A stretch of 64,000 nt of DNA from Pseudonocardia nematodicida (GTDB lineage Bacteria > Actinomycetota > Actinomycetes > Mycobacteriales > Pseudonocardiaceae): positions 62,001 through 126,000 of the forward strand of contig NZ_JBEDNQ010000015.1 of NCBI RefSeq assembly GCF_040105385.1, given 5' to 3'. The translations under genes and the position numbers were made by a program. A model generated the notes under the pieces. That model was not told the DNA's origin. It searched no databases and saw only the letters and a program-made list of their open reading frames with translations. Position 1 is the stretch's first letter; every line of letters begins with the position of its first letter. Below are positions 27,238 through 35,317 of the stretch, one piece after another.

Positions 27238-27425
27238 CCCCCGGCGGCGACGCCGCGGGCGGTTTCACCATCGCGAAGGCGTCCGGCCGACCGGGTCCGC
27301 CGACCCGGCCGGTGTTCCTACCGTCCTCCTCCGCACGGCCCGCTCCGGGCGTGCGGGGCGGACGGAGGATCGGCCGTGCAGCAGCAGTGCCACACGATCG
27401 CGGCCGGTGACCCCGGCCGGGGCCG

Positions 27426-28415
27426 ATGAGCGGGACGGCGTCGGTGTTCCGGCTCTTCGGACGGTCCGCGCGGCCCGAGCGCGCCGAGCCCGACCCGTGG
27501 CTCGACGACGCGCGCCCGGCTCCCCGGGCAGAACGCGGGTCCCCTCCGGACGACCTCGCCGGGCGGTTCCCCGGCGGGCCCGCCACCGCCGCCGCGCGCC
27601 CGGTGTGGACACCGCGCCGGCCCTACGAGGCCCCACCGGCCCGTCCCGAGCCGGTCACCGACCCTTTCGGCTTCCCACCGGTGCCCCCGGTCGGCGTCGT
27701 CCCGGCCGGTCCGTCCCCAGCTGCGTCCCCAACAGCCCCGGCCACAGCAGCCCCGTCCACAACAACTCAGTCCACAACAGCTCCGTCCACAACATCGTCG
27801 CCCGCGACGCCCGCGCTGCCGCCCCCTGCGGACGACGTCGCCGCGGCCTGGGCCGCGTGGGCGCCCGCCGGATCCGTCACACCGCAGCCCGGGGCGGGTG
27901 AGCCCCCCTGCGCCCCGGCCCCCGCTCCGGCGGATCCCGTCCCGCCGCGGACCGGCGTGGCCGGCTCCCCGGTCGACGTCGCCGAGGCCCGCGCGCTGGC
28001 CGGGGCGTTCGCGGCCGACCTGCTGTCCTGGGACCCCGACGACCCGGACCGGCACCGACACGCCGTCGACGGGTACCGGTCGTCGTCCGGCACGACGGAC
28101 CCACCCGGTCCCGGACGCCTGCGCGCGGACCTCGTGCTGCCCGGGGCCGCCCGTCACGAGGACGACCGGGTACACGTCGACGTCCGGGTGCGGGTCGTCC
28201 CGTACCGCCGGGTCGATGCCCGGGGACCGGGCGGACCCGAGCCGGAGCCGCCGGAGCCGCTCGGGGTGCCTTCCGCGGCCCCGGCGCCCGCGGCACGCGG
28301 CTGGCGGGCCCTGTCGGCCCGGTGGGTACGCCTCGAGGTGACCGTGGCCCGCGCGGGCGACCGGCTCGTCGTCACCGCGCCGGATCGGGTCCCCGGCGCC
28401 GGGCCGGACCGGTGA
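27426..28415 (+). CDS. Proline-rich protein with C-terminal alpha/beta domain, first gene of an exported-protein operon
   Basis: 329 aa, no recognised family. Residues 1-170 are Pro/Ala/Thr-rich and disordered, with a short Thr/Ser repeat (about 113-128) encoded by CCACAAC-type DNA repeats. Residues about 180-320 look folded: an Ala-rich helix ending in LLSWDPDDPDRHRHA, then alternating strands (ADLVLPGAARHEDDRVHVDV, WRALSARWVRLEVTVARAGD). This helix-plus-sheet order resembles NTF2/VirB8-like domains of conjugation and Mce-associated proteins, but without a TM segment. It ends 3 nt before the transglycosylase gene, so it is cotranscribed. Confidence 0.5.
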   Translation: MSGTASVFRLFGRSARPERAEPDPWLDDARPAPRAERGSPPDDLAGRFPGGPATAAARPVWTPRRPYEAPPARPEPVTDPFGFPPVPPVGVVPAGPSPAASPTAPATAAPSTTTQSTTAPSTTSSPATPALPPPADDVAAAWAAWAPAGSVTPQPGAGEPPCAPAPAPADPVPPRTGVAGSPVDVAEARALAGAFAADLLSWDPDDPDRHRHAVDGYRSSSGTTDPPGPGRLRADLVLPGAARHEDDRVHVDVRVRVVPYRRVDARGPGGPEPEPPEPLGVPSAAPAPAARGWRALSARWVRLEVTVARAGDRLVVTAPDRVPGAGPDR

Positions 28416-28418
28416 ACG

Positions 28419-29558
28419 GTGCGGACCCTGCTGCTGGTGCCGGCTGTGCTCCTCCTGCTGCTCGCCGGCACCGGATCAGCCGTGGCGGCTCCCGCGGCGG
28501 ACCCGGCGACGTCCGGGCTGGACACCGCCCGCGTCCCCGAGCCGGCGCGACCCCACCTGGAGCTGGTGGCCGAGCTGACGGCGCGGAGCTGCCCGGAGCT
28601 GCCCGCCGCCCGGGTCGTCGCCCAGGTCCAGGCCGAGTCCGGCTGGGATCCCGGGCTGCGCACCGGTGACGCCGCCGGGTTGCTGCAGATGTCCGAGCGG
28701 ACCTGGGTCGCGGCGGGCGGCGCGCCGTGGCCGGACCCCGCGCTCACCGACCCCGAGGCGCACCTGCGCATCGCGGTGCCGTGGCTGTGCGCCACGCTGC
28801 GGGCGGCCGCCGGGTACCTGGCGACGACGCCGAAGGACGTCCCGGTGCTCGACGCCCTGCTCGTGTGCCACGTCGCCGGCTGCCGGCGCGTCACCGACTC
28901 GGCCTCCGGGATCCCGGAGCCGGGCGAGGCGGACTGCACGCAGGCCTGCTCGGCGGCGATCCACCGCTACGTCGACGCGGTGCACGTGCTGACGGGCGAG
29001 TACTCGACCGGGACACCACCGGCCGCCGGCAACCCGCCCCCGCCCGCCGAGGCACCGCGGGAACCGGCGCCGCGGGAACCGGCACGCCCGGCGGAGTCGG
29101 ACCCCGCGCCGGCCTGGACCGGCGGCCCGACGCCGTGCGATGCGCCCGACCCCGTCCGCGGCGCCGGCTGCCTCACCGGCGCGACCCGGCACGGCCTGGC
29201 TGCCGCGCAGGCGGTGTTCGACCCGGTGATCGAGCGGATCGGTTGCTGGGACGAGCACGCCCAGAACCCCCGCTCCGACCACCCGAAGGGACGCGCGTGC
29301 GACCTGTTCACCGGACCCGCCGGCCGCTTCGCCGAGGGCGCGGCCCTGGACGAGGGCTGGCGGATCGCCCACTGGTTCGCCGCCAACGCCGAGCCGCTCA
29401 AGGTCCGCTACCTGATCTGGCAGGGCCGCTACTGGGACCCCTCGGTCCGCGACGACGGCACCGGCTGGGGCCGCCGCTACACCGGCGGCGGGGTCTACGA
29501 CACCTCCGACCCCACCGGCGGGCACTACGACCACGTCCACGTCAGCTTCGCGGAGTGA
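28419..29558 (+). CDS. Exported lytic transglycosylase (SLT-like) with C-terminal peptidase-like domain
   Basis: 379 aa. A signal peptide covers residues 1-25 (LLLVPAVLLLLLAGTGSAVA). An SLT/lysozyme-like domain follows (about 45-185) with the catalytic-Glu motif VAQVQAESGWDPGLRTGDAAGLLQMSE. A Pro/Glu-rich linker leads to a C-terminal domain (about 245-379) with CDLFTGPAGRFAEG and GGHYDHVHVSFAE; its His/Asp pattern fits the D-Ala-D-Ala-carboxypeptidase-like domain that accompanies phage and conjugation transglycosylases. It should cut peptidoglycan outside the membrane. The GTG start is 3 nt after the previous stop and the stop is 4 nt before the next gene. Confidence 0.75.
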   Translation: MRTLLLVPAVLLLLLAGTGSAVAAPAADPATSGLDTARVPEPARPHLELVAELTARSCPELPAARVVAQVQAESGWDPGLRTGDAAGLLQMSERTWVAAGGAPWPDPALTDPEAHLRIAVPWLCATLRAAAGYLATTPKDVPVLDALLVCHVAGCRRVTDSASGIPEPGEADCTQACSAAIHRYVDAVHVLTGEYSTGTPPAAGNPPPPAEAPREPAPREPARPAESDPAPAWTGGPTPCDAPDPVRGAGCLTGATRHGLAAAQAVFDPVIERIGCWDEHAQNPRSDHPKGRACDLFTGPAGRFAEGAALDEGWRIAHWFAANAEPLKVRYLIWQGRYWDPSVRDDGTGWGRRYTGGGVYDTSDPTGGHYDHVHVSFAE

Positions 29559-29562
29559 CCCG

Positions 29563-30132
29563 GTGAGACGCCTCGCCCTGCTCGTCCTGCTCGCCGGGGT
29601 GCTGGCCGTGCCGCTGGCGCTGCTGGCGCCCGCCCTGTGGCCCGGCACGCCGTCGCCGGTCGCGGTGCTGACGTCGGCGGACCGCGCCGCCATCGGTGAT
29701 CCCGGCATCGACCGCGGGACCGACCCGCCGCCACCCGCCACGCCGGCGTCGTCGGCCGAGGCCGTGACCCGGGCGTACCTGACGGCCGCGCACGCGTCCG
29801 GGCCCGAGGACGCCGGCCGGACCCGGCGCGACGGGGTCGCCCACACCGAGCCCGGCAGTCCCGCGGCGCTCGGCGTCCCGGTGCCCGATCCGCCGGCCGC
29901 CGGAGCGCGCCGGGTCGCCGTCGTCGAGTCCCTGGAGCCGGCGGCGTCGGACCCCGCCCGCGGACGGACGTCGTTCGTCGCGACGGTGCGGACCTCCACC
30001 GCGGCCCCCGGTGACGCGCCGCACACCGTCCGGTGGCGCACCCGCGTCGTGCTGCACCGCGACACCGGCGGCCGCTGGCTGGTCGCCACCGACAGCCCGA
30101 TCACCCCGGACACCCCCGATGTCGACGACTGA
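29563..30132 (+). CDS. Membrane-anchored protein with NTF2/VirB8-like periplasmic domain (tentative)
   Basis: 189 aa. One N-terminal TM/signal segment (residues 3-27), then an Ala-rich helix region (EAVTRAYLTAAHA) and strands ending VRWRTRVVLHRDTGGRWLVA. The layout of one anchor, a helix and then a curved sheet ending with a GRWLVA-type strand resembles VirB8/TcpC- or Mce-associated NTF2-fold proteins. No sequence motif proves this. It is packed between the transglycosylase and GH16 genes (4 and 16 nt), so it is part of the same transcript. Confidence 0.5.
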   Translation: MRRLALLVLLAGVLAVPLALLAPALWPGTPSPVAVLTSADRAAIGDPGIDRGTDPPPPATPASSAEAVTRAYLTAAHASGPEDAGRTRRDGVAHTEPGSPAALGVPVPDPPAAGARRVAVVESLEPAASDPARGRTSFVATVRTSTAAPGDAPHTVRWRTRVVLHRDTGGRWLVATDSPITPDTPDVDD

Positions 30133-30148
30133 GCGATGGGAGCGGGCG

Positions 30149-31339
30149 ATGACCGCCGACGAACTGGAACGACTCCTCACCAGGCTGGTGACGCAGGGCA
30201 TGACCGTGCTCGTGCTGCTGGCCGGGTCCGGCGGGCAGGCCGTCGAACCGGCGCCGGACGGGACCGGCGCACCGGTCTCCCTCGAACGGGGCGCGCCGGG
30301 TGCCGACGACCCGCGCTGCGTGCTCACCGTCCCCGGCGACGCCGTAGCCACCGGATCCGGGGACGCACCGGCCGGTGAGGCCGGGGACGACGACGCCGGT
30401 GACACCCCTGACCCCGACGCGCCTGATCCCGACACCCCTGATCCCGACGCGACTGATCTCGACGACGCTGCGCGAGACCAGGCACCCGGCGACTCCGGCA
30501 TCCCCGGCTCCGGGCGTCCGGACACCGCTCCGCCGGACGGCGAGCGGGACCCCGGCCGCCGTGACGGCGCCGGCTCCAGGACCGCCGAGGACCCCTGTCC
30601 CACCGGACCCGGCGCCGCGGCACCATCGGGGGATGGCAGCACCGGCAGCTCACGTGACACAGCAGGGTCCGGCGTGACCGGCGGTACCGCGGCGGACGGC
30701 CCCACCGCCGCCGAGCGGTTCGGCTGGGGACAGCCCGTCCGCGCCGACGACTTCGACGGGGACCTCTCGTCCTGGTCGATCTACGACGGCCCGGGGCACG
30801 CCGGGAACGGTCGACGCACCCCCGACGCGGTCAGCGTCGCCGACGGCGTCCTGACCATCACCGGGGACGGCGACGGCAACACCGCCGGGATGGCCTGGAC
30901 CGGCGGCAGCCAGCAGTACGGCCGCTGGGAGGGCCGGGTGCGCGCACCGGCATCCGACCCGTCGTACAACGCGTTGCTGCTGCTCTGGCCCACCGCGGAG
31001 AACTTCCCGGTCGGCGGCGAGATCGACTTCATGGAGATGATGGACCCGTCCCGGCAACGGACGGACATCTTCGTCCACTACGGACCGGACAACTCCCAGA
31101 TCCACGGCGAGGTCGAGATCGACGGCACCACCTGGCGCAACTGGGCCGTGGAGTGGACCCCCGAACACATCACCGCCTACGTCGACGGCGAGGAGTGGTT
31201 CACCACCACCGACCCGCAGGTTCAGCCGCCGGGCCCGATGCACCTGTGCATCCAGCTCGACTGGTTTCCCTCCGGGGACTCGGTGCAGGAGTCGAGGATG
31301 GAGGTCGACTGGGTGCGCCAGTACACACTGGACAGCTGA
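30149..31339 (+). CDS. Glycoside hydrolase family 16 protein with atypical N-terminus
   Basis: 396 aa. The catalytic domain (about residues 190-396) is a GH16 beta-jelly roll with the nucleophile/acid motif GGEIDFMEMMD (E-I-D-F-M-E encoded at 31019-31036), QYGRWEGRVRAP before it and YVDGEEWFTT after it. It probably cleaves beta-1,3- or mixed-linked glucan. The N-terminus MTADELERLLTRLVTQGMTV is not a classical signal peptide; a short hydrophobic run MTVLVLLAGSG follows. Residues about 70-185 are an Asp/Pro/Gly-rich linker. GGGAGC precedes the ATG at 30149. It is the last gene of the 27426-31339 operon. Confidence 0.72.
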   Translation: MTADELERLLTRLVTQGMTVLVLLAGSGGQAVEPAPDGTGAPVSLERGAPGADDPRCVLTVPGDAVATGSGDAPAGEAGDDDAGDTPDPDAPDPDTPDPDATDLDDAARDQAPGDSGIPGSGRPDTAPPDGERDPGRRDGAGSRTAEDPCPTGPGAAAPSGDGSTGSSRDTAGSGVTGGTAADGPTAAERFGWGQPVRADDFDGDLSSWSIYDGPGHAGNGRRTPDAVSVADGVLTITGDGDGNTAGMAWTGGSQQYGRWEGRVRAPASDPSYNALLLLWPTAENFPVGGEIDFMEMMDPSRQRTDIFVHYGPDNSQIHGEVEIDGTTWRNWAVEWTPEHITAYVDGEEWFTTTDPQVQPPGPMHLCIQLDWFPSGDSVQESRMEVDWVRQYTLDS

Positions 31340-31416
31340 CGCACCTGTTCTCAGCTCCCCCACAGCTGGCTCTCCCTAGCGTCACACCTGATCACGATGC
31401 GCGGTCGGGAGGACCA

Positions 31417-32352
31417 GTGGACCAGCAGGAACCGGACCGGACGGGGCGCCACCGTGCGGATTCCGGATCCGAGGAGCCGCGCCGCCGACGCTGGCCGATG
31501 GTGCTGGGGGCGCTGCTGTCCGTCGGTGCGCTGGTCGCCGTCGTGACCGTCGCCGCGAACGTCGACCTGCTCGGGTCCTCCCGCGAGGACACCCCGGTGC
31601 CGGTCATCGAGCCGGCCGAGCCCGAGCCCGGCGGCGTGCGGGACCAGGAGCGGCCCGACGACGTCGGTGCACTCGGGGCCGGTGACCGCTCGGACACCGA
31701 GGCCGCGGTCCGCCACGGCTGGGAGATGGTCGGCCACGACGAGTTCGACGGCACCGAGCTCGACCTGACGAAGTGGGCCCCCTACACCGGCGACACCACC
31801 GGCGGGATCGGCCGGCACCGCGCGGAGAACCTGATCGTCCGCGACGGCGAGCTGCGCCTGACCAGCCGGGGCCTCGACTCGGCCGGACTGCACTGGCGCG
31901 GCGGGCAGCAGCACGGGCGCTGGGAGATCCGGGCGAAGACGAACCCGGGCACCGGGTACGGCCATGTCGCGCTGCTCTGGCCGGTCGCCGAGGACTGGCC
32001 GGTCGGCGGCGAGCTCAACTTCATGGAGATCCCGCGCGGCGACCGCGCCGAGACGCACACGATCGTCCACTACGACACCGACAACAGCCAGGTCGGCCGC
32101 ACGATCACCGGCGACTTCACCGAGTGGCACACCTACGCCGTCGAGTGGCTCGACGACCGGGTGGTCTTCTACATCGACGGCGAGGAGGTCTTCCGGACGA
32201 TGGACCCGGCGGCCATCCCGCCCCGCCCGATGCACCTGGCCATGCAGACCGACATCGGTCCCTACGGCAACGACTGGATCCCACCGCTCGACGCGACCTC
32301 ACCCGACGAGATCGAGTTCCAGGTGGACTGGGTGCGGATCTACGCACCCTGA
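31417..32352 (+). CDS. Membrane-anchored glycoside hydrolase family 16 protein with Asp-to-Asn motif change
   Basis: 311 aa with a basic N-terminus, one TM/signal-anchor (about 28-48), a short acidic linker and a GH16 domain (about 100-311; GWEMVGHDEFDGTELDLTKW at the start). The catalytic motif reads GGELNFMEIPRG (32011-32028): both glutamates are kept but the central Asp of ExDxxE is Asn. That Asp normally tunes the nucleophile, so activity may be altered. It has its own promoter (TAGCGT at 31376-31381) and ribosome site GGGAGGA, and is followed by a very strong terminator. Related to the upstream GH16 gene but not a recent copy. Confidence 0.75.
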   Translation: MDQQEPDRTGRHRADSGSEEPRRRRWPMVLGALLSVGALVAVVTVAANVDLLGSSREDTPVPVIEPAEPEPGGVRDQERPDDVGALGAGDRSDTEAAVRHGWEMVGHDEFDGTELDLTKWAPYTGDTTGGIGRHRAENLIVRDGELRLTSRGLDSAGLHWRGGQQHGRWEIRAKTNPGTGYGHVALLWPVAEDWPVGGELNFMEIPRGDRAETHTIVHYDTDNSQVGRTITGDFTEWHTYAVEWLDDRVVFYIDGEEVFRTMDPAAIPPRPMHLAMQTDIGPYGNDWIPPLDATSPDEIEFQVDWVRIYAP

Positions 32353-32398
32353 GAGGCTCACCGCCCGCTCGGCGGCAGGCGGTGTGACTGGGGAGAGA

Positions 32399-32439
32399 AG
32401 AAGAGAGCCCCGGCCCTCGTGGGGCCGGGGCTCTCTTCT
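32399..32439. terminator. Perfect 18-bp bidirectional terminator hairpin
   Basis: Arms 32399-32416 (AGAAGAGAGCCCCGGCCC) and 32422-32439 are fully complementary around the loop TCGTG. On either strand the arms end in a purine or pyrimidine tract (AGAAGAGAG / CTCTCTTCT), giving a U-rich 3' side both ways. It lies between the convergent GH16 and NCS2 permease genes. Confidence 0.9.
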
Positions 32440-32501
32440 GTCCCGAACTGACACGCCGCTCCCACCACGAAGCGACACCGCTGAAGTTAGCCTAGCCTTG
32501 C

Positions 32502-33938
32502 CTACTGCGCAAGGGCTTCCTGCAGCGGGCCGACACCGAAGAACCCGACGAACAGCACCGCGACCACCCACATCAGCGGGTGCACCTGCTTCGCCCGGCC
32601 GGTCGCGGCGGCCAGCGCGACGTAGCTGATGAAACCCACGCCGATCCCGTTCGCGATCGAGTACGTGAACGGCATGACGACGACGGTGAGGAACGCCGGG
32701 ATCGCCAGCCGCAGGTCGTCCAGCCCGATCGTCGTGATCTGCCGGAACAGCAGCGCGCCCACGACGACCAGCGCCGGCGCCGCGGCCTCGACCGGGACGA
32801 TCGCGTACAGCGGCGTGAAGAACATCGCGAGCAGGAACAGCACGCCGGTCAGCACGTTGGCCAGGCCGGTCCGGGCGCCCTCGGCGATGCCGGCGGCCGA
32901 CTCCACGAAGATCGTGTTGGACGACGACGACGCCGCACCACCCGCGGCCGCACCGACACCCTCGACGACCAGCGCCTTCCCGACGTTCGGCAGTTTGCCC
33001 TCGGAGTCGGTCAGCCCGGCCTGGCGGCCCAGCCCGGTCAGCGTCCCCATCGCGTCGAAGAAGTTGGCCAGCACCAGCGTGAAGATCAGCAGCGAGACCG
33101 TGATGATGTCGAGTCGGGTGAAGGCACCGAACGACACCTGGCCGACCAGCGACAGGTCCGGCCATCCCACGATCTGCGACGGGATCTCCGGGACCGAGAG
33201 CGACCAGCCGCCCGGGTTGTCCGGACCACCGGGGCCGACGTTCACGATCGCCTCGACGACGATCGCGATGATCGTGTTGATCACGACGCCGATCAGGATC
33301 CCGGCCCGCACACCCCGGGCCACCAGGACACCCATGATGATCAGTCCGAGCACGAACACGAACGTCGGCCAGGACGCGATCGAGCCCTCGATGCCCAGCC
33401 CGACCGGCACCGTGGTGTTCGCGGCGTCCGGCAGCCGTCGCACGAAGCCCGAGTCGACCAGCCCGATCATCGCGATGAAGGCGCCGATCCCGACCGCGAT
33501 CGCCGTCTTCAGTTCCGTGGGTACGGCGTTGAACACCGCCGTCCGGAAGCCGGTGAGGGCGAGGATGACGATGATGAAGCCGTTGATGACGACCAGGCCC
33601 ATCGCCTCCGGCCAGGTCATCAGCGGGGCGATCGACACCGCGACCAGCGTGTTGAGACCCAGGCCGGTGGCGATCGCGAACGGGTAGTTCGCGATCAGAC
33701 CGAACAGGATGGTCATCACGCCGGCCACCAGGGCCGTGACCGCGGCGACCTGCGGGAGCGAGAGGATCCCGCCGAGCACGTCGGTCTTCGCCGACGGATC
33801 GTCCGCGATCACGCTGCCGAGGATCAGCGGGTTCAGGACGATGATGTAGGACATCGCCATGAAGGTGACGACCCCGCCGCGGAGCTCCCGGGGGATGGTG
33901 GAGCCGCGCTCGCTGACGCGGAAGTAGCGCTCGATCAC
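32502..33938 (-). CDS. NCS2-family purine permease (AzgA/PbuG-like)
   Basis: 478-aa, about 12-14 TM symporter for adenine, guanine or hypoxanthine. AzgA-type landmarks are RELRGGVVTFMAMSYIIVLNP at the N-terminus (partly quoted), FAIATGLGLNTLVAVSIAP, VVINGFIIVILALTGFRTAV, LVLANFFDAMGTLTGLGRQAG and SSSSNTIFVESAAGIAEGAR. The GTG start lies 7 nt from a minus-strand TAGGGT (33946-33951), so the mRNA is probably leaderless; another GTG is 3 codons upstream. Its promoter is back-to-back with that of the DUF2530 gene. No purine riboswitch fits in the 62-bp gap. Confidence 0.9.
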   Translation of the reverse strand: MIERYFRVSERGSTIPRELRGGVVTFMAMSYIIVLNPLILGSVIADDPSAKTDVLGGILSLPQVAAVTALVAGVMTILFGLIANYPFAIATGLGLNTLVAVSIAPLMTWPEAMGLVVINGFIIVILALTGFRTAVFNAVPTELKTAIAVGIGAFIAMIGLVDSGFVRRLPDAANTTVPVGLGIEGSIASWPTFVFVLGLIIMGVLVARGVRAGILIGVVINTIIAIVVEAIVNVGPGGPDNPGGWSLSVPEIPSQIVGWPDLSLVGQVSFGAFTRLDIITVSLLIFTLVLANFFDAMGTLTGLGRQAGLTDSEGKLPNVGKALVVEGVGAAAGGAASSSSNTIFVESAAGIAEGARTGLANVLTGVLFLLAMFFTPLYAIVPVEAAAPALVVVGALLFRQITTIGLDDLRLAIPAFLTVVVMPFTYSIANGIGVGFISYVALAAATGRAKQVHPLMWVVAVLFVGFFGVGPLQEALAQ

Positions 33939-33945
33939 GGCCGAC

Positions 33946-33992
33946 ACCCTAAACGCGCTGCAACGATGCCCCTGCGGCGACCGGCGTATGCT
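33946..33992. promoter_or_regulatory. Back-to-back leaderless promoters
   Basis: TAGGGT on the minus strand (33946-33951) sits 7 nt from the permease GTG, and TATGCT on the plus strand (33987-33992) sits 8 nt from the GTG at 34001. Neither start has a ribosome site, so both genes are probably transcribed without leaders. Confidence 0.5.
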
Positions 33993-34000
33993 CTGCGGCC

Positions 34001-34294
34001 GTGACGGCCTCGGACAGCGCTGCCGGTGGGAACGCGCCCCCACCCCCGCCACCGCTGCCCGCCCGGTTCTACGAGGCCTCGCCGGTGCTCGTCGGCGGCA
34101 TGCTGGTGTGGGCGGCGATCGGCGGGATCGTGCTGCTGCTCGACCTGGTGCGTGGCGACGGGCCCGGCGAGCTGTTCTGGACCTGCGTGGCGGGCCTGGT
34201 CGTGGGCCTGTTCGGCGCCTCGGTGTTCGCCGCGCAGCGGGCCGCCGCGCGCCGCGGCGACCGCTCCGCGCAGCGGGGTGTGGCACCCCGGTGA
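34001..34294 (+). CDS. DUF2530-like two-TM protein
   Basis: 97 aa with a Pro-run (PPPPPPLPARF) before two TM helices (about 29-48 and 60-80) and a basic tail. The pattern PRxxxASPxxVGG...GDGPGELFWTCVAGLVVGLFG matches DUF2530 proteins found throughout Actinobacteria. Function unknown. The start is leaderless, divergent from the purine permease. Confidence 0.65.
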   Translation: MTASDSAAGGNAPPPPPPLPARFYEASPVLVGGMLVWAAIGGIVLLLDLVRGDGPGELFWTCVAGLVVGLFGASVFAAQRAAARRGDRSAQRGVAPR

Positions 34295-34325
34295 ACGGGC
34301 GGCGGGCCGCCTAGGGTTGGCGACC

Positions 34326-35069
34326 ATGACCGTCGCGAAGGACCGTCCGACCGCCGTCGTCACCGGGGCCTCCTCCGGGATCGGCGCCGCCACCGCCCGC
34401 GCGCTCGGCGCCGCCGGGTTCCACGTCGTGCTCGGCGCCCGCCGGGTGGAGCGCTGCGAGGAGATCGCCAAGGAGATCGACGGCACCGCGGTGGCCCTCG
34501 ACGTCACCGACGCGGAGTCCGTGCGCGCCTTCGACGAGGCCGTTCCGGAGGCGAAGCTGCTGGTCAACAACGCCGGGGGCGCCAAGGGGCTGGACCCGGT
34601 CGAGACGGCCGACGAGGAGCAGTGGCGCTGGATGTGGGAGACCAACGTCCTGGGCACGCTGCGGCTGACGCAGACGTTCCTGCCGAAGCTGCGCGCCTCC
34701 GGGGACGGCCACGTGATCACCGTGACCTCGATCGCCGCGCTGGACTTCTACGACAACGGTGCCGGCTACACCGGCGCCAAGCACGCCCAGGCGATGCTGC
34801 ACCGGACGCTGCGCGGCGAACACCTGGGCGAGCCGATCCGGATCACCGAGATCTGCCCCGGCATGGTCGAGACCGAGTTCTCCGAGGTGCGCTTCGGCGG
34901 CGACGCCGAGCGGGCCGCGCAGGTCTACCAGGGGCTGACCCCGCTGACCGCGGACGATGTCGCGGAGACCATCGCGTTCGCCGCGACCCGGCCGCCGCAC
35001 GTCAACATCGACCAGATCGTGCTCAAGCCGCGCGACCAGGCGTCCGGCAGCCGCAGGCACCGCCGGTAG
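34326..35069 (+). CDS. Short-chain dehydrogenase/reductase (YdfG-like)
   Basis: 247-aa classical SDR with cofactor motif VVTGASSGIGAATA, NNAGG, the catalytic Ser in VTSIAALDFYDN and YTGAKHAQ (Tyr-x-x-x-Lys), and ICPGMVETEF. The basic residues after the first strand (GARRVER) favour NADP(H). The sequence resembles the YdfG group, which oxidises hydroxy acids such as serine and 3-hydroxypropionate, but the substrate is not certain. The ATG lies 8 nt after TAGGGT (34312-34317), leaderless. Confidence 0.85.
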   Translation: MTVAKDRPTAVVTGASSGIGAATARALGAAGFHVVLGARRVERCEEIAKEIDGTAVALDVTDAESVRAFDEAVPEAKLLVNNAGGAKGLDPVETADEEQWRWMWETNVLGTLRLTQTFLPKLRASGDGHVITVTSIAALDFYDNGAGYTGAKHAQAMLHRTLRGEHLGEPIRITEICPGMVETEFSEVRFGGDAERAAQVYQGLTPLTADDVAETIAFAATRPPHVNIDQIVLKPRDQASGSRRHRR

Positions 35070-35076
35070 ACGACGG

Positions 35077-35274
35077 CTACAGGGTCTCCTCGGACCGGCG
35101 GCGCTGCTCGGCGGCGTCGGCCGGTTCGTCGGCGGAGACCGCCCCGGCGATCCGCTCCTCGGACTCGCGCAGGATCTGCTCCGCGCCGGGCTCGGTCCCC
35201 TCCTCCTCGGGCAGCGGGGTGGACCGGGTCGCGGCCCGCTCGGCGGGCACGTCGGGGTTCTCGGGGGCGCTCAT
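35077..35274 (-). CDS. Small acidic hydrophilic protein
   Basis: 65 aa, rich in Glu, Ala and Pro (MSAPENPDVPAERAAT...), no TM segment and no recognised domain. The C-terminal half is predicted helical (EQILRESEERIAGAVSADE). It is convergent with the SDR gene (7 bp) and lies downstream of murB on the same strand (43 bp). It is supported by its position in an otherwise unfilled gap, a normal ATG and codon use; function unknown. Confidence 0.5.
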   Translation of the reverse strand: MSAPENPDVPAERAATRSTPLPEEEGTEPGAEQILRESEERIAGAVSADEPADAAEQRRRSEETL

Positions 35275-35317
35275 GTCCCGGCCGTACCCGGAGCAGCCGT
35301 CATCGAACCGCGCGTCG

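Noticed and set aside
27720..27800. CCACAAC-type short repeats considered as a regulatory or slippage element
   Set aside because: They lie in frame within a Thr/Ser/Pro-rich linker and are imperfect, so protein composition explains them.
33939..34000. Purine riboswitch before the NCS2 permease
   Set aside because: The gap is only 62 bp, the start appears leaderless and no conserved purine-aptamer core is visible.
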